Notes: generated by a model not told the origin, from the letters alone. Shown: positions 32,557 to 42,023, numbered from the stretch's first letter. The stretch: DNA of 64,000 nt from Acidimicrobiales bacterium (GCA_041394265.1 JAWKIO010000005.1:2914001-2978000); one strand, 5' to 3'. Numbers and translations are program-made.

Positions 32557-33407
32557 CTGCTGCACCGACCATCCGAGTCGCCATCCCGTCGAAGGGCCGT
32601 CTCCGCGAGCAGTGTCTCGATCTGCTCAAGCACGCTGGCTACAGCGTGGGCGCCTTCAAGGGAGACAACGCCTCGGCCGTCGTCGACGGCATCGAGTTCA
32701 TCGAGATGCGGCCCCGTGATGCTGCGGCCTGGCTGAAGGCCGGACGCCTGAGCGCGGCGTTCATCTCCACCGACACCGCCCTCGAGAGCAATGTCGAGGA
32801 CTTCCCCGCGATCGAGCTGGGCTTCGCCAAGTCCGACCTCATCGTCGCGTGCCGTGATGCCGACTCGTTCCAGTGTGCCGCCGACCTCGCCGGCGGCACC
32901 GTCGCCACCCACCTGCCCGACTGGACCCGGCGGTGGTTCGCATCGCAGGGCATCGACGTCACCGTGGTGGCCATGGGTGGGTCGCTCGAGGGTGTGTGCG
33001 CCGTCGGCATGGCCGACGCCATCGTCGACCTCCGTGAGACCGGTGGCAGCCTGGCTCGCAACCGGCTTCGAGTCATCGAAGAGGTCGAGAACTGCCAAGC
33101 CATCTTCGCCAACACCGTCGACCCGTCGGCCGAGATCGACGACCTACGGCTGCGCATCGGTGCTGCGCTCTCGGCCCGACGCACCCAGTACCTCCTGCTG
33201 CACATCCCGGTCGACAAGGTCGACACGCTCAGCTCGGTCTTCCCCGGACTGGCTGCGCCCACGGTGCTCCCGCTGGCGGGTCGCAGCGATCTCGTTGCGG
33301 CCCATCTCGTGGTCGATCGGGCCGAGTTGTGGACCAAGCTCGGCGATCTGCGAGCGCTCGGTGCCAGCGGCATCGTCGCCCTGCCGACCGACGCCATCCT
33401 CGCCTGA
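32553..33407 (+). CDS. hisG: ATP phosphoribosyltransferase, long form
   Basis: A 284-residue enzyme that starts histidine synthesis by joining ATP and PRPP. RVAIPSKGRLREQCLDLL at the N-terminus, GVCAVGMADAIVDLRETGGSLARN for PRPP binding, and a C-terminal ACT-like domain (YLLLHIPVDKVDTLSSVFPGL) mark the long, histidine-inhibited form that needs no HisZ. It is coupled to hisE by ATGA. Confidence 0.95.
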   Translation: MTAAPTIRVAIPSKGRLREQCLDLLKHAGYSVGAFKGDNASAVVDGIEFIEMRPRDAAAWLKAGRLSAAFISTDTALESNVEDFPAIELGFAKSDLIVACRDADSFQCAADLAGGTVATHLPDWTRRWFASQGIDVTVVAMGGSLEGVCAVGMADAIVDLRETGGSLARNRLRVIEEVENCQAIFANTVDPSAEIDDLRLRIGAALSARRTQYLLLHIPVDKVDTLSSVFPGLAAPTVLPLAGRSDLVAAHLVVDRAELWTKLGDLRALGASGIVALPTDAILA

Positions 33408-33437
33408 TCGACCGGCCTGCGCAGGCGTTGCCGATCG

Positions 33438-34586
33438 TCAGCGTCGCAGGAGCTGTCGATAGATGCCTGCGGCTCGATCGAGTTCGGCGATGTCGACCCA
33501 CTCGACCGCCTTGTGGGCCTGGTCGATCGAACCCGGGCCGAAGATGACGATCTCGTTGGCGACACCGGGGTACTTGAGCGCGTTGCTGCCGTAGGTGGCG
33601 GTTTCGGGCTCGGTGCCCGCCAATTCGGCCAGGCCGCGCACGAGTGGTGAACTCGGGTCCTGGTAGAACGCGGCCGAGCCCCGCCCGTACGACAGCTCGA
33701 CGTCGACCTCGCACGGCAACGCAGCGTCGCGCACGATGGCTCGCAGCTGTTCGAAGATCACGGCAGGATCCTCTCCGGGTGCCAGTCGACGACCGGCATA
33801 GAGCTCGCAGCGATCGGGCACGATGTTCTGCGCCAGGCCACCGGCGATGGTGGTGACGCTGACCGTGCCATTGCCAACGACCGTCAGCGGGGTGAGCGTG
33901 TCGAGACGAGCTTGCTCGGCCTCGAGGGCGGCGATGATGCGAGCGGCGCCGTTGATCGCATTGCGGCCGAGATGGGGCTTCGAGGAGTGGGCGGCGATGC
34001 CGTGGACGACGATCTGCAGGCCGACGCCGCCCTTGTGACCGAACACCGGGGCGCACATCGTGGGCTCGGCCACGATGATCTGATCGAGGGTGGTGCCGGT
34101 TTCGCCCAGCCACTCGGCGTAGCGCATGGCGCCGATCAGCCCTCCGACCTCCTCACTGATCGTACCGACCAGGTGCACGGTGGGGGTTGGCTGCTCGCCG
34201 GCGTCTCGGAACTCGCCGAGCATCTCGAGCAGGACGGCCAAGGTCGCCTTGGTGTCGACCGAGCCTCGCCCGTAGACCCGATCGTCCTCGATGCGTCCGT
34301 CGAAGGGATCATCGGTCATGTGCTCGACGCCGACGGTGTCGAGGTGGACATCGATGGCGATCGAGCGGTCGGTGCTGCCGTCGAAGCGGGCGTAGACGTT
34401 GGGCCGCCCGGGAAGGACGTCGTCGAGCGTGACGTGGGCCCCCAGCCCAGCGCAGCGATCCGCCATCCACTCCGCCACGGCGGTCTCGCCGTCGTCGCCC
34501 GATTTCGGGCCGGCCTGCAGCGGATTGACGCTCGGGATCCGAACGATCTCTTGTAGCAGCACGGCCATGTCCGCAGCGTTCGCCAT
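33438..34586 (-). CDS. M20-family amidohydrolase (ArgE/DapE-like)
   Basis: A 382-residue metallopeptidase. IDVHLDTVGV and GRGSVDTKA supply the first His and bridging Asp, GTISEEVGG the catalytic and ligand Glu, IVAEPTMC a further ligand, and the last His lies in FGPGSIDQAHKAVEWV. These enzymes deacylate amino acids such as N-acetylornithine or succinyl-diaminopimelate. The ATG at 34586 has TACGCT ending 6 bases upstream. It converges with hisG. No arginine or lysine genes are adjacent, so substrate is open. Confidence 0.9.
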   Translation of the reverse strand: MANAADMAVLLQEIVRIPSVNPLQAGPKSGDDGETAVAEWMADRCAGLGAHVTLDDVLPGRPNVYARFDGSTDRSIAIDVHLDTVGVEHMTDDPFDGRIEDDRVYGRGSVDTKATLAVLLEMLGEFRDAGEQPTPTVHLVGTISEEVGGLIGAMRYAEWLGETGTTLDQIIVAEPTMCAPVFGHKGGVGLQIVVHGIAAHSSKPHLGRNAINGAARIIAALEAEQARLDTLTPLTVVGNGTVSVTTIAGGLAQNIVPDRCELYAGRRLAPGEDPAVIFEQLRAIVRDAALPCEVDVELSYGRGSAAFYQDPSSPLVRGLAELAGTEPETATYGSNALKYPGVANEIVIFGPGSIDQAHKAVEWVDIAELDRAAGIYRQLLRR

Positions 34587-34752
34587 GTTCCGAGCGTACG
34601 GCACCCGGTCGCCGGTGGTCCATCGAGGCGACGGTCGGCGGTCGAACGAGCGGGCGCTTAGCAGACTGAACTGTGAACAACAAATTTCGCACCGTGGTTT
34701 TGTTCCGTCTGCCGTTCGGCGGCCGTAGGCTCGCTTCGACAAGGAGGTCGGC

Positions 34753-35046
34753 ATGATCAAGGTCCAGACCAACAAGAAGGCCACGAAGGCCACCATCACG
34801 TTCTCGCTCCCGCTCGACGAGGCACCCGAGCCCGTGTCGGTCGCCGGCACCTTCAACGACTGGGATCCGCTGGTGCATCCCTTGAAGAAGCGCTCCAACG
34901 GCACGCGGAGCACCAAGGTCGAGGTCGATCTTCCGGCGGTCATCGAGTTCAAGTACCTCCGCGACGGCGGTGTGTGGTTCAACGACGCCGACGCGGCGAT
35001 GTCCGACGGCGATCCTCAGAACAGCCTCATCGACCTGACGAACTGA
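34753..35046 (+). CDS. CBM48/AMPK-type glycogen-binding domain protein
   Basis: A 97-residue stand-alone beta-sandwich domain. VSVAGTFNDWDPLVHPLKKR and VIEFKYLRDGGVWFNDADA match the isoamylase N-terminal / AMPK glycogen-binding motif, with the Trp of FNDWD in the carbohydrate site. Proteins of this size bind alpha-glucans. AAGGAGGT lies just before the ATG, and TAGGCT about 15 bases further up may be the -10 box. No glycogen enzymes are nearby. Confidence 0.88.
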   Translation: MIKVQTNKKATKATITFSLPLDEAPEPVSVAGTFNDWDPLVHPLKKRSNGTRSTKVEVDLPAVIEFKYLRDGGVWFNDADAAMSDGDPQNSLIDLTN

Positions 35047-35062
35047 TCCCTGCCCGGGGGCG

Positions 35063-35659
35063 TCACGCCCACGAGGCCAGGAACCGATCGACGACCCGAT
35101 CGACGAGTTGAAGCGGCGCGTCGCCGCCGACGGCGATCGTGGCCAACACGATCGGGCCCATCAGCTGGAACATGGCGAACTCGACGTCGATGTCGGCAGG
35201 GAGCCGTCCTTCGGCGATGCCGAGATCGACGACCTTCGCCAGCTCGTTCAGCTGCTCGTTCTGGTCGTCTTCGGCGATCGTCTCGATCGCCGACACGTGC
35301 TGTTTGAGCGTGAAGAGCGCTGGCAGGATGCGTTGCCACTCGGGCTCGCTGGCCCTCGTGGCGATGGCGCCCATGAGTGCCCGCAGTGACGCCTCGAAGC
35401 CTTCCACCCCGTCCGGCACGTGGGTGGTCTCGAGGTTGTGGCGGAGAACGTCGACCACGAGATCGTCGATCGACGACCAGTGGCGATAGAGCGTCGACTT
35501 CGCCACGCTCGAAGTCGCAGCGATGGCGTCGACCGTAAGCGCACTGGGGCCGCCCTCGACCAGGAGCTGGGTGGCCGCGTCGAGGACGCGGGCGCGACTG
35601 CGCGCCACCCGTGGGTCGAGGACGCCGTCAGCCTTCGCGGAGGTCGGTTTCGCGTTCAT
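35063..35659 (-). CDS. TetR-family repressor next to an MFS exporter
   Basis: A 198-residue protein. ARVLDAATQLLVEGGPSALTVDAIAATSSVAKSTLYRHWSSIDDLV is a TetR helix-turn-helix domain. The C-terminal half has the helical pattern of the regulators that end in a bundle with VDRVVDRFLAS. The ATG at 35659 is preferred over an upstream start at 35716 because it gives the normal N-terminal arm. It is divergent from the MFS gene, with an AACG-ATAC-CGTT site between, so it probably represses that exporter and itself. Confidence 0.9.
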   Translation of the reverse strand: MNAKPTSAKADGVLDPRVARSRARVLDAATQLLVEGGPSALTVDAIAATSSVAKSTLYRHWSSIDDLVVDVLRHNLETTHVPDGVEGFEASLRALMGAIATRASEPEWQRILPALFTLKQHVSAIETIAEDDQNEQLNELAKVVDLGIAEGRLPADIDVEFAMFQLMGPIVLATIAVGGDAPLQLVDRVVDRFLASWA

Positions 35660-35714
35660 GTGTCGGAAGTCATACACCTTTCCGGGCGTTCCTCGTGCAG
35701 ACTGGCACAAACGC

Positions 35715-35726
35715 AACGATACCGTT
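35715..35726. promoter_or_regulatory. Candidate TetR operator
   Basis: AACGATACCGTT has perfect 4-bp arms around ATAC and lies between the divergent TetR gene and the MFS exporter gene. It is similar in shape to sites bound by exporter-linked TetR repressors. The assignment is by position only. Confidence 0.4.
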
Positions 35727-35801
35727 TCGTAGTGTTACTTCCGGCAGGATCGTCGCCGAAGATGTGTGACGGTTGCGACGCCCCACGATGAAAGGACTCG
35801 A

Positions 35802-37412
35802 ATGAGTTCCTCGGCCCACCATCACCACACGCATCATGCGCCCCCGCCCGAGACGCCGGTCCTGTCGAAGACCGAGCAGCGCAACATCCTGATCGCCATG
35901 TGTACGGCGCTGATGGCGGTGATCGCCTCGGTGTCGGGGCTGAACGTCGCCCAACAGCAGCTGGCGATCGATCTGGAGGCTTCGCAGGGTGCGGTGCTCT
36001 GGATCATCAACGCCTACACCCTGGCCCTCGCAGCGCTGCTGATGCCGGTCGGCGCGATCGGTGACCGATTCGGGCGCAAGCCGGTGCTCCTCGCCGGTCT
36101 TGGGTTGTTCGGGCTCGCCAGTGTCGGCGCCGCCGTCGCCACGTCGACCGCCCTCCTGATCGTCGCTCGGGTCGTCGCCGGGGCCGCCGCCGCGATGATC
36201 ATGCCGGTCACGCTCTCGGTCGTCACGTCGAGTTTCCCCGAAGAGGACCGGGCCCAGGCCATCGGCATCTGGGCGGGCGTTGCCGGTTCCGGTGGCCTGA
36301 TCGGTCTGTTCACTGCCTCGTTCATGGTCGACTACCTCACCTGGCGCTGGTTGTTCGCGATGCCGGTCGTGCTCGTCCTGGTCGCTGCGAAGATGACGTT
36401 GAGCCATGTGCCCAATTCGAAGGAGCACTCCGAGCATCCGTTCGATGTTGTGGGTTCGGTGCTGTCGGCGCTGGCCATCGGTGGACTCGTGCTCGGGATC
36501 CACGAGGGCCCGGAGCGCGGGTGGGGGCACGCCCTCACGATCGCCGGTCTGGTCGTCGGCCTCGGCGGACTGCTGGCGTTCGTGTTCTGGGAGCGCCGTC
36601 ACGTCGACCCGCTCCTCGACATCGATGTCTTCCGGAACCGTTCCCTGTCCTCCAGCTCGATCACGCTCATGATCCTTTTCGGGATGATGTTCGGGATCTT
36701 CCTCGTGCTGTTCCCCTTCTTCCAGGCCGTGATCGGATGGTCGGCGTTGCGGTCGGCGGTCGCCCTGTTGCCGATGGCGGTGATGATGATGCCGACCTCG
36801 GCACTTGCGCCCCAGGTGGCCAAGCGACTCGGCGCGCGAAACACGATGCTCGTGGGAGCCTCGCTCGCCGGTGTCGGGCTGATCACGATGGCGTTGCGGG
36901 CGTCGGTCGAGGGCGGCTACTTCTCCGTGTTGCCCGGTCTCATGATCCTCGGGCTCGGCATGGGTCTCACGATGACGCCGGCCACCGAGGCCATCACGGC
37001 GTCGCTGCCGGCCGAGAAGCAGGGCGTGGCCTCTGCGCTGAACGACACCTCCCGTGAGGTCGGCGGCGCCGTCGGCGTTGCCCTCCTCGGCTCGATTCTG
37101 AGTTCCGGCTACTCCTCGGCGATCAAGCCGGCGCTGGCCGGTCTGCCGGCCGAATTGGCCGAACCGGCGAGCGAGGGCATCGGCAACGCCTTCGGTGTCG
37201 CCGCTCAGGCCGGTGACGCCGGACCCGTCATCATCGATGCGGCCAAGCATGCGTTCGTCGACGGCTGGGTGCAGTCGATGTGGGTGGGCGTCGGCATGGT
37301 CGCCCTCGCCGTGCTCATCCTCGCCGTGCGTGGCCCGGTCGACGACTACGACGACGGTCTTGACGACCTCGACGACGACAGCGAAGCCACCGCCCCAGTC
37401 CCCACCGCCTGA
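35802..37412 (+). CDS. MFS drug exporter, EmrB/QacA (DHA2) family
   Basis: A 536-residue protein with about 14 membrane segments. AAGDRFGRKP-type motif A reads GAIGDRFGRKPVLLAGLGLFG, and WRWLFAMPVVLVLVAAK and the opening LNVAQQQLAIDL are typical of DHA2 exporters. The N-terminus has a His-rich patch (SSAHHHHTHHAPP) and the C-terminus an acidic tail (DDYDDGLDDLDDDSE), both cytoplasmic. AAAGGA precedes the ATG at 35802. The divergent TetR gene should control it. Confidence 0.92.
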   Translation: MSSSAHHHHTHHAPPPETPVLSKTEQRNILIAMCTALMAVIASVSGLNVAQQQLAIDLEASQGAVLWIINAYTLALAALLMPVGAIGDRFGRKPVLLAGLGLFGLASVGAAVATSTALLIVARVVAGAAAAMIMPVTLSVVTSSFPEEDRAQAIGIWAGVAGSGGLIGLFTASFMVDYLTWRWLFAMPVVLVLVAAKMTLSHVPNSKEHSEHPFDVVGSVLSALAIGGLVLGIHEGPERGWGHALTIAGLVVGLGGLLAFVFWERRHVDPLLDIDVFRNRSLSSSSITLMILFGMMFGIFLVLFPFFQAVIGWSALRSAVALLPMAVMMMPTSALAPQVAKRLGARNTMLVGASLAGVGLITMALRASVEGGYFSVLPGLMILGLGMGLTMTPATEAITASLPAEKQGVASALNDTSREVGGAVGVALLGSILSSGYSSAIKPALAGLPAELAEPASEGIGNAFGVAAQAGDAGPVIIDAAKHAFVDGWVQSMWVGVGMVALAVLILAVRGPVDDYDDGLDDLDDDSEATAPVPTA

Positions 37413-37441
37413 ACGTACGGGTGGGCTGAGCGCGGTCTGAT

Positions 37442-38224
37442 CTAGGCGACCTCGGGGCCGACCAGGAGGACTGGCACCGTTGCGCTGTGGACCAAGCCCA
37501 TGCTCGTACGGCTGATCGTTGCTCGCTCGCTCGCTCGGTCGCCGTGCGAGGACAACACGATCAGACCGGCTGCTTCGTCGGTGGCGGTGGCGAGGATGGC
37601 CGAGATCGGATCGTTCGAGTCGGGCAGTGCCGGGCGGCTGCCCGGGAGCGTGGCGTTGGTGGCCTCGAGGTACGCCGCGGCCGAGCGTCGCTCGTCGTCG
37701 CTGGCGGAGACGGCAACGACACGGGTGGCGACGATCTCTTGGCCCACGGCAGTGGCGAGTTCGCGTGCGACGGGGAGGGCGCGCTCGGCCTCGGTCGAGC
37801 CATCGAGGGCGATGACGACCGGTCCGGCGAATGAGGTCGAGCCTTCGACTTCGGGGCCGACCATGGCGATCAGGCCGGGGAACGCATCGAGCACGTGCTC
37901 GGCGACCGAGCTCTTGCCCGACCAGCGGCTGGCGTTGGTGGACTTCAAGATGGCGAGCGACCGGGGAGTGAGCTCGCCGACGATCCCGCCCACCACGTCG
38001 TCTGCGTCGGTGCTGACGATGCTCACGGGCACGTCGGGTGCTGTCGTCTGGAGGTGCTCGTCGAGGGCGTCGGCGTCGATGGTGGCGCCGTCGCAGGCCA
38101 CGTGGACGAGGCGGAGGGGGAGGTTGGTCAGACGGGCGAACTCGATGCCGACCGCCAACGCAGGGTTGTCGGTGGCGGCGGAACCGATGGCGACGACGAT
38201 CTCGTCGGCGAGGTTGGTGGTCAT
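37442..38224 (-). CDS. Universal stress protein, two tandem UspA domains
   Basis: A 260-residue protein made of two Usp folds. The first (about 1-130) is degenerate. The second has FAGPVVIALDGSTEAERALPVARELA and ends with LIVLSSHGDRASERATISRTSMGLVHSATVPVLLVGPE; the G-2x-G-9x-G(S/T) ATP motif is not fully kept (HGDRASERATISRTSMG). Tandem Usp proteins are common in actinobacteria and respond to hypoxia or stationary phase. The ATG at 38224 starts the first fold directly. Confidence 0.88.
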   Translation of the reverse strand: MTTNLADEIVVAIGSAATDNPALAVGIEFARLTNLPLRLVHVACDGATIDADALDEHLQTTAPDVPVSIVSTDADDVVGGIVGELTPRSLAILKSTNASRWSGKSSVAEHVLDAFPGLIAMVGPEVEGSTSFAGPVVIALDGSTEAERALPVARELATAVGQEIVATRVVAVSASDDERRSAAAYLEATNATLPGSRPALPDSNDPISAILATATDEAAGLIVLSSHGDRASERATISRTSMGLVHSATVPVLLVGPEVA

Positions 38225-38402
38225 GGTGATCAGGTCTTCTCGTTCGGGCGGAGCGCGCACAGCGGGTCCTTCTCGGGGTCGACAGTAGTGCTCCGACCCG
38301 ATGCGTTCGAACGGCGTGCCGTATGACCGCGCGGTACCGAGACGCCTCGTCGCGTTCTCGGCCCGGCGGGCGTTGTCACAGGGGTTGTTCATACTGGTGT
38401 GT

Positions 38403-39995
38403 ATGGCAGGGGTGCGGGATGGCGAGGGGCACATCGGTAGCGGCAGCAATGACAACGCTGGCGGCGGTGTGAGAGATGGCGGTGGCGTGGCGATGTTGCG
38501 TGATCGAGTGCCGGGTTCGGTGTTCGAGCTGCCGGGGTGTCGGGAGCGGGGCGCGCGTCGTGAGGGTGGACGGTTCTGTGCGATCCCGGTCGAGGAGCGT
38601 GCCGCTCGGATCGAGGAGTTGGTTGCCGAGTCACAGGCGCTGGTCGGCCGGATCAACGCCGACCAGGCGGCTCTGTGCGCGAACACCACCGAACTGTTGG
38701 GACTCTTCCAGGCCGATCAGGGCTGGGGATGGGGTTGGCGCAGCCCAGCGCACCGCCTCGCCTGCCAGTTGAAGCTGACCGGTGCCGAGGCCCGCCGCCT
38801 GGTCGCCACGGCCGATGTGCTGCCGGATCTGCCTGAACTGTCGGCGGCGTTCGAACACGGCGAGGTCTCGATGCCGATCGCCGCTGCGTTGGCCGAGATC
38901 GCCACTCCCGAGACCGAGGCAACCCTGGTCGAGCAGGCCCGGTATGGCACGGCTGACACGATCGTGAAGATGGTGTCCACGTACAAGCGCCTGGAGGCCG
39001 AAGACGGCGACCGGCCGGCCCGCAAGGAGTCACTCTCGCTTCAGGCCAGGGCCGACGGCTATGAGGTGCGGTGGTTCCTGCCGTCGCTTTCGGGCGCCTC
39101 GCTCGAAAAGATGCTCCAGCAACGCCGTAGCGAGATGCGGGCCGAGACCGGTCAATCGGCCTCGAACGCGGACGCGTTGTGGTCGCTGCTCGATGCCGGC
39201 CCAAGACCGGCAGCGGAGCGGTTCCTCGCGGTGATCCAGATCGATCTCGAGGTTTTCCGGGCCCATCGAGAACGACGCCTTGCCGGTATCGAGGACGACG
39301 GCACCACCGGGGTCTCGGTGTTGCACGGTCCGCCCGTGAGTGACGACGAGCTCGAGGCGATGCACGGCGAGTTGTCCACGTGTTGGCTGGTGTCTCGAGA
39401 TGGGCATCCCTTGTGGATCTCGTCCCGTCAGCGCAGCGCTCCACCGTGGATGCGCACCGCGATGGCGGTCGAGCAACCCTGTTGCGCGGCCGAGGGATGT
39501 GGACGGTCCGGTGTGTTGGAAGCGCATCACTCGGTGCCCTTCACCACCAAGCCCGAGACGTTGTTCGACGAGCAGGTGTTCCTCTGCCCGTTCCATCACC
39601 GGGCACTGCACGCCGCCGGTGCCAGCGTCGAGTTCGGCGCAGACCGCAAGCAGATCGTGATCCGTGACCACCGGGGCCGGGTGATGACACTCACCGGTGT
39701 ACCTACGCCACCCGACGTGTCGCCCTGTGAGCGGCCGCCATGGCAGGGCCGCGGAATCTGGGCTGGAGGGATGGAAACCTATGACCACTTCGGTCTCGAT
39801 GTGATCATCGGCTACCTCCAATCGCGCACTGAACGCTGGATCGACGAGGTTGGTCAGCCACGGCGGCCAGCGCCTCCGCCGGAACAAGCGGGAAGCCATC
39901 ACCGGCACCCGCCACCAGCCAACGGTGCCGGACACCCCGCCGACCCCCAGACCACGGGTGGTGACAACGGCTCCACCAGCCCGCCGAACGCTTGA
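38403..39995 (+). CDS. DUF222 / HNH endonuclease protein (13E12 type)
   Basis: A 530-residue protein. The N-terminal DUF222 domain (RIEELVAESQALVGRINADQAALCANTTELL ... LPELSAAFEHGEVSMPIAAALAEI) is followed by an HNH nuclease core CCAAEGCGRSGVLEAHHSVPF ... LCPFHHRALH. The HNH His pair and two zinc Cys pairs are visible. The C-terminal tail is proline- and glycine-rich. The family occurs in multiple copies in actinobacteria and behaves like a selfish or recombination-associated gene. The ATG at 38403 has CATACT 7 bases upstream. It marks the left edge of a poorly conserved region. Confidence 0.88.
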   Translation: MAGVRDGEGHIGSGSNDNAGGGVRDGGGVAMLRDRVPGSVFELPGCRERGARREGGRFCAIPVEERAARIEELVAESQALVGRINADQAALCANTTELLGLFQADQGWGWGWRSPAHRLACQLKLTGAEARRLVATADVLPDLPELSAAFEHGEVSMPIAAALAEIATPETEATLVEQARYGTADTIVKMVSTYKRLEAEDGDRPARKESLSLQARADGYEVRWFLPSLSGASLEKMLQQRRSEMRAETGQSASNADALWSLLDAGPRPAAERFLAVIQIDLEVFRAHRERRLAGIEDDGTTGVSVLHGPPVSDDELEAMHGELSTCWLVSRDGHPLWISSRQRSAPPWMRTAMAVEQPCCAAEGCGRSGVLEAHHSVPFTTKPETLFDEQVFLCPFHHRALHAAGASVEFGADRKQIVIRDHRGRVMTLTGVPTPPDVSPCERPPWQGRGIWAGGMETYDHFGLDVIIGYLQSRTERWIDEVGQPRRPAPPPEQAGSHHRHPPPANGAGHPADPQTTGGDNGSTSPPNA

Positions 39996-40016
39996 CCCGA
40001 GCGCCACACTGGGTCG

Positions 40017-40595
40017 ATGGCTCAAGGGGATGCGTTCGAATTCGTCGTCCGCCCGGCGTCGCTCGCCGATGTCTCGGTGATGCAACAGATCGAGGTCGAC
40101 GCCGGTCGGCGATTCGCCCGCATCGGCATGCAGGTCGTCGCCGACGACCCACCGCCACCGGCGGCCCAGCTTGTGGCGCATGTCGAATCGAAGACTGCGT
40201 GGATGGCAGTGCTGTGCGGCGAGCCCGAACGTGCGGTCGGGTATGCGCTGGCATCGGTGGTCGACGGTGAAGGACACCTCGATCAGGTGAGTGTCGCCGA
40301 CGACGCCGGTGGGCGAGGGGTGGGCTCTGCCTTGATCGAGCAGGTGATCGACTGGGCTCGCAGCCCTGCGTCGGGTGCGGTGGCCGACTCGGTCACGCTC
40401 ACCACCTTCGCCGATGTCGCCTGGAACGGGCCGCTGTACGAGCGGCTCGGTTTCGTGGCGATCGATGACCTCGGCCCCGAACTCGCCGCGATCCGGGCAA
40501 ACGAAGCAGCGCGAGGTCTCGACGCCGTCGGCCGGCGCATCGCCATGCGCCGCAGCGGAGAAACGTCAGAGTCGCTTGGGCACTCATCGTCGTAG
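40017..40595 (+). CDS. GNAT-family N-acetyltransferase
   Basis: A 192-residue protein. FVVRPASLADVSVMQQIEVDAGRRF is the N-terminal strand-helix, VDGEGHLDQVSVADDAGGRGVGSALIEQVIDWA contains the acetyl-CoA loop with the (Q/R)xxGxG/A signature as GGRGVGS, and LTTFADVAWNGPLYERLGFVAI is the terminal motif. The acceptor is unknown; it could be a small molecule or a protein terminus. CACACT ends 6 bases before the ATG. Confidence 0.9.
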   Translation: MAQGDAFEFVVRPASLADVSVMQQIEVDAGRRFARIGMQVVADDPPPPAAQLVAHVESKTAWMAVLCGEPERAVGYALASVVDGEGHLDQVSVADDAGGRGVGSALIEQVIDWARSPASGAVADSVTLTTFADVAWNGPLYERLGFVAIDDLGPELAAIRANEAARGLDAVGRRIAMRRSGETSESLGHSSS

Positions 40596-40632
40596 CGTCC
40601 GCACGAACCTTCCGTGCTGCAGGCGATATTGA

Positions 40633-40698
40633 AGCGTCCCCGATCGGCACCCTGGGGGCATGCCCCAGGCGGATATCGGCCGCGCGTTTGGGGACGCT
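40633..40698. repeat. Nested inverted repeat between convergent genes
   Basis: Outer arms AGCGTCCCC (40633-40641) and GGGGACGCT (40690-40698) enclose a smaller hairpin CCTGGGG-GCATG-CCCCAGG (40651-40669). It lies between the convergent GNAT and lipoprotein genes, so a two-way terminator is the simplest reading. There is no T tract. Confidence 0.6.
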
Positions 40699-40726
40699 CG
40701 AACCGTCCGGCCTCGCTGTTGTGGTC

Positions 40727-41254
40727 CTACTCAGACCAGGAGTTGAGGTACATCATCGTGTCCTCGCTGCTTCTTGTCTCGGGCGTCGTGCAAGCGTCGA
40801 AGTATTCCCGCGCCTCGGGGGACCAGGGGCCCGACCTTGGGCTGACGCCTCCGCCGCTGCCAGCCTCGTACCAACGGTCCAGGTACACGGTCGCCGCTCC
40901 GGGCTGACTAACCGATGTGCGGTCGGGTGACAGCTCGGCACCTGGGAGGAACATGGCGATTCGTTTCTCGGGGTCGCCTGGCACGTCTGCCCTCTCGATG
41001 TAGATGCAGTCGCCCTCGAGCACGTACCGGAAGGTGAGGATCTCGGCGGCCATCGTGTTGGGCGGGGACTCCCAACCGTACAGAACAGCACCACTCACCC
41101 CGGCAGCGCCCACCTCGGGCCCCGTCGTCGGCGCCGCTCCCGGTTCGCCGTCGCCGGATTGTGCCCCTGGAACGCAGGCCGCCAGCACCGTCACAAGGCC
41201 CACCGTCACCATCGCCCGGCCCAGGGTTGACCTTCTCGCTCGAGTGCTCGTCAC
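40727..41254 (-). CDS. Predicted lipoprotein of unknown function
   Basis: A 175-residue protein. The GTG at 41254 has GGAG 8 bases upstream and starts a signal peptide ending in the lipobox LAAC. The mature part has a Pro/Gly/Thr linker (GEPGAAPTTGPEVGAAG) and a compact C-terminal region with two Cys (GDCIYIERADV, FDACTTPE). I do not recognise the fold. It is the first of several similar small secreted proteins in this stretch. Confidence 0.75.
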   Translation of the reverse strand: MTSTRARRSTLGRAMVTVGLVTVLAACVPGAQSGDGEPGAAPTTGPEVGAAGVSGAVLYGWESPPNTMAAEILTFRYVLEGDCIYIERADVPGDPEKRIAMFLPGAELSPDRTSVSQPGAATVYLDRWYEAGSGGGVSPRSGPWSPEAREYFDACTTPETRSSEDTMMYLNSWSE

Positions 41255-41447
41255 CGCCAGCTTCTCCGCCTTGCCATGCCGGTAAGGCCAGCGAAATCCA
41301 ACGGGCCGTTCGGTCCGTTCGTGGACGGCGCCGAGAACACCACGGCAATGCCTGGACGCGTCCAACTTCTGCTCATCACGCCTTCCGCAAATTCACGACG
41401 AACCCGTCCACAAATCGACTCCAACAGCAGCAACCACGACCGTCGCC

Positions 41448-42023
41448 TCACCCCAGATCGCACGAACCCGGTGCACCACGATCGACGGTGTCGACCGGAT
41501 CATCAGCGTGCGACGGCCCAGACATCGCAGCGATGAATCGGTAGTCGACGTCGCCCTCGGGCCCCTCTCCACGAAGATCGATCGGGTAGAACCCTTCCGG
41601 CCCACTCACCTCGATGGTCCAGGCCCCGTCGACCGTGCGTTCAACCAACACGACGACACCGGCACAGTCCGCATCAGCGGCAGCGGTGAACTCCCATCCA
41701 GCGAGCGGGAAATCGATGACCACCGGTTCGTCGGCCACGACAACCGGCCCGTCGGACTCGACCGCATCACCGCAGAACCCGTCGCCATCGGCTGCCCAAC
41801 AGAATCCCAGCTGCCACGGCTGGACCAACTCGTCCCCGACGCGCAGCATCAGCGGTGGCGGGCTGCGACGGACCGGCGACGGGATCGTCGTCGACGACGC
41901 CAGTATTGACTGGGTGGCTGAGGTTGTCGGGTCGCTGCTGATCACTGCCTGATCCGTTACGGGCTGCGACGTGCATCCAGTGACCATCAGGACGAGACCA
42001 ACCGTCGCCGCACGAAACCACAT
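41448..42023 (-). CDS. Predicted lipoprotein with disulfide-type Cys pattern
   Basis: A 191-residue protein with a signal peptide (FRAATVGLVLMVTGC) and lipobox Cys. A Ser/Thr-rich linker follows (TTSATQSILASSTTIPS), then a beta-rich domain with spaced Cys (LGFCWAADGDGFCGDAVE, DADCAGVVVL) and WTIEVSGPEGFYPIDL. The frame stays open well upstream; the ATG at 42023 is chosen because it starts the signal peptide. Function unknown. Confidence 0.65.
   Translation of the reverse strand: MWFRAATVGLVLMVTGCTSQPVTDQAVISSDPTTSATQSILASSTTIPSPVRRSPPPLMLRVGDELVQPWQLGFCWAADGDGFCGDAVESDGPVVVADEPVVIDFPLAGWEFTAAADADCAGVVVLVERTVDGAWTIEVSGPEGFYPIDLRGEGPEGDVDYRFIAAMSGPSHADDPVDTVDRGAPGSCDLG

Noticed and set aside
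33415..33426. GCCTGCGCAGGC palindrome between hisG and the M20 gene
   Set aside because: Too short and common in high-GC DNA to call as a terminator or operator.
35670..37250. Minus-strand open frame (526 codons), His/Asp/Gly-rich
   Set aside because: Antisense to the DHA2 exporter; no recognisable fold.
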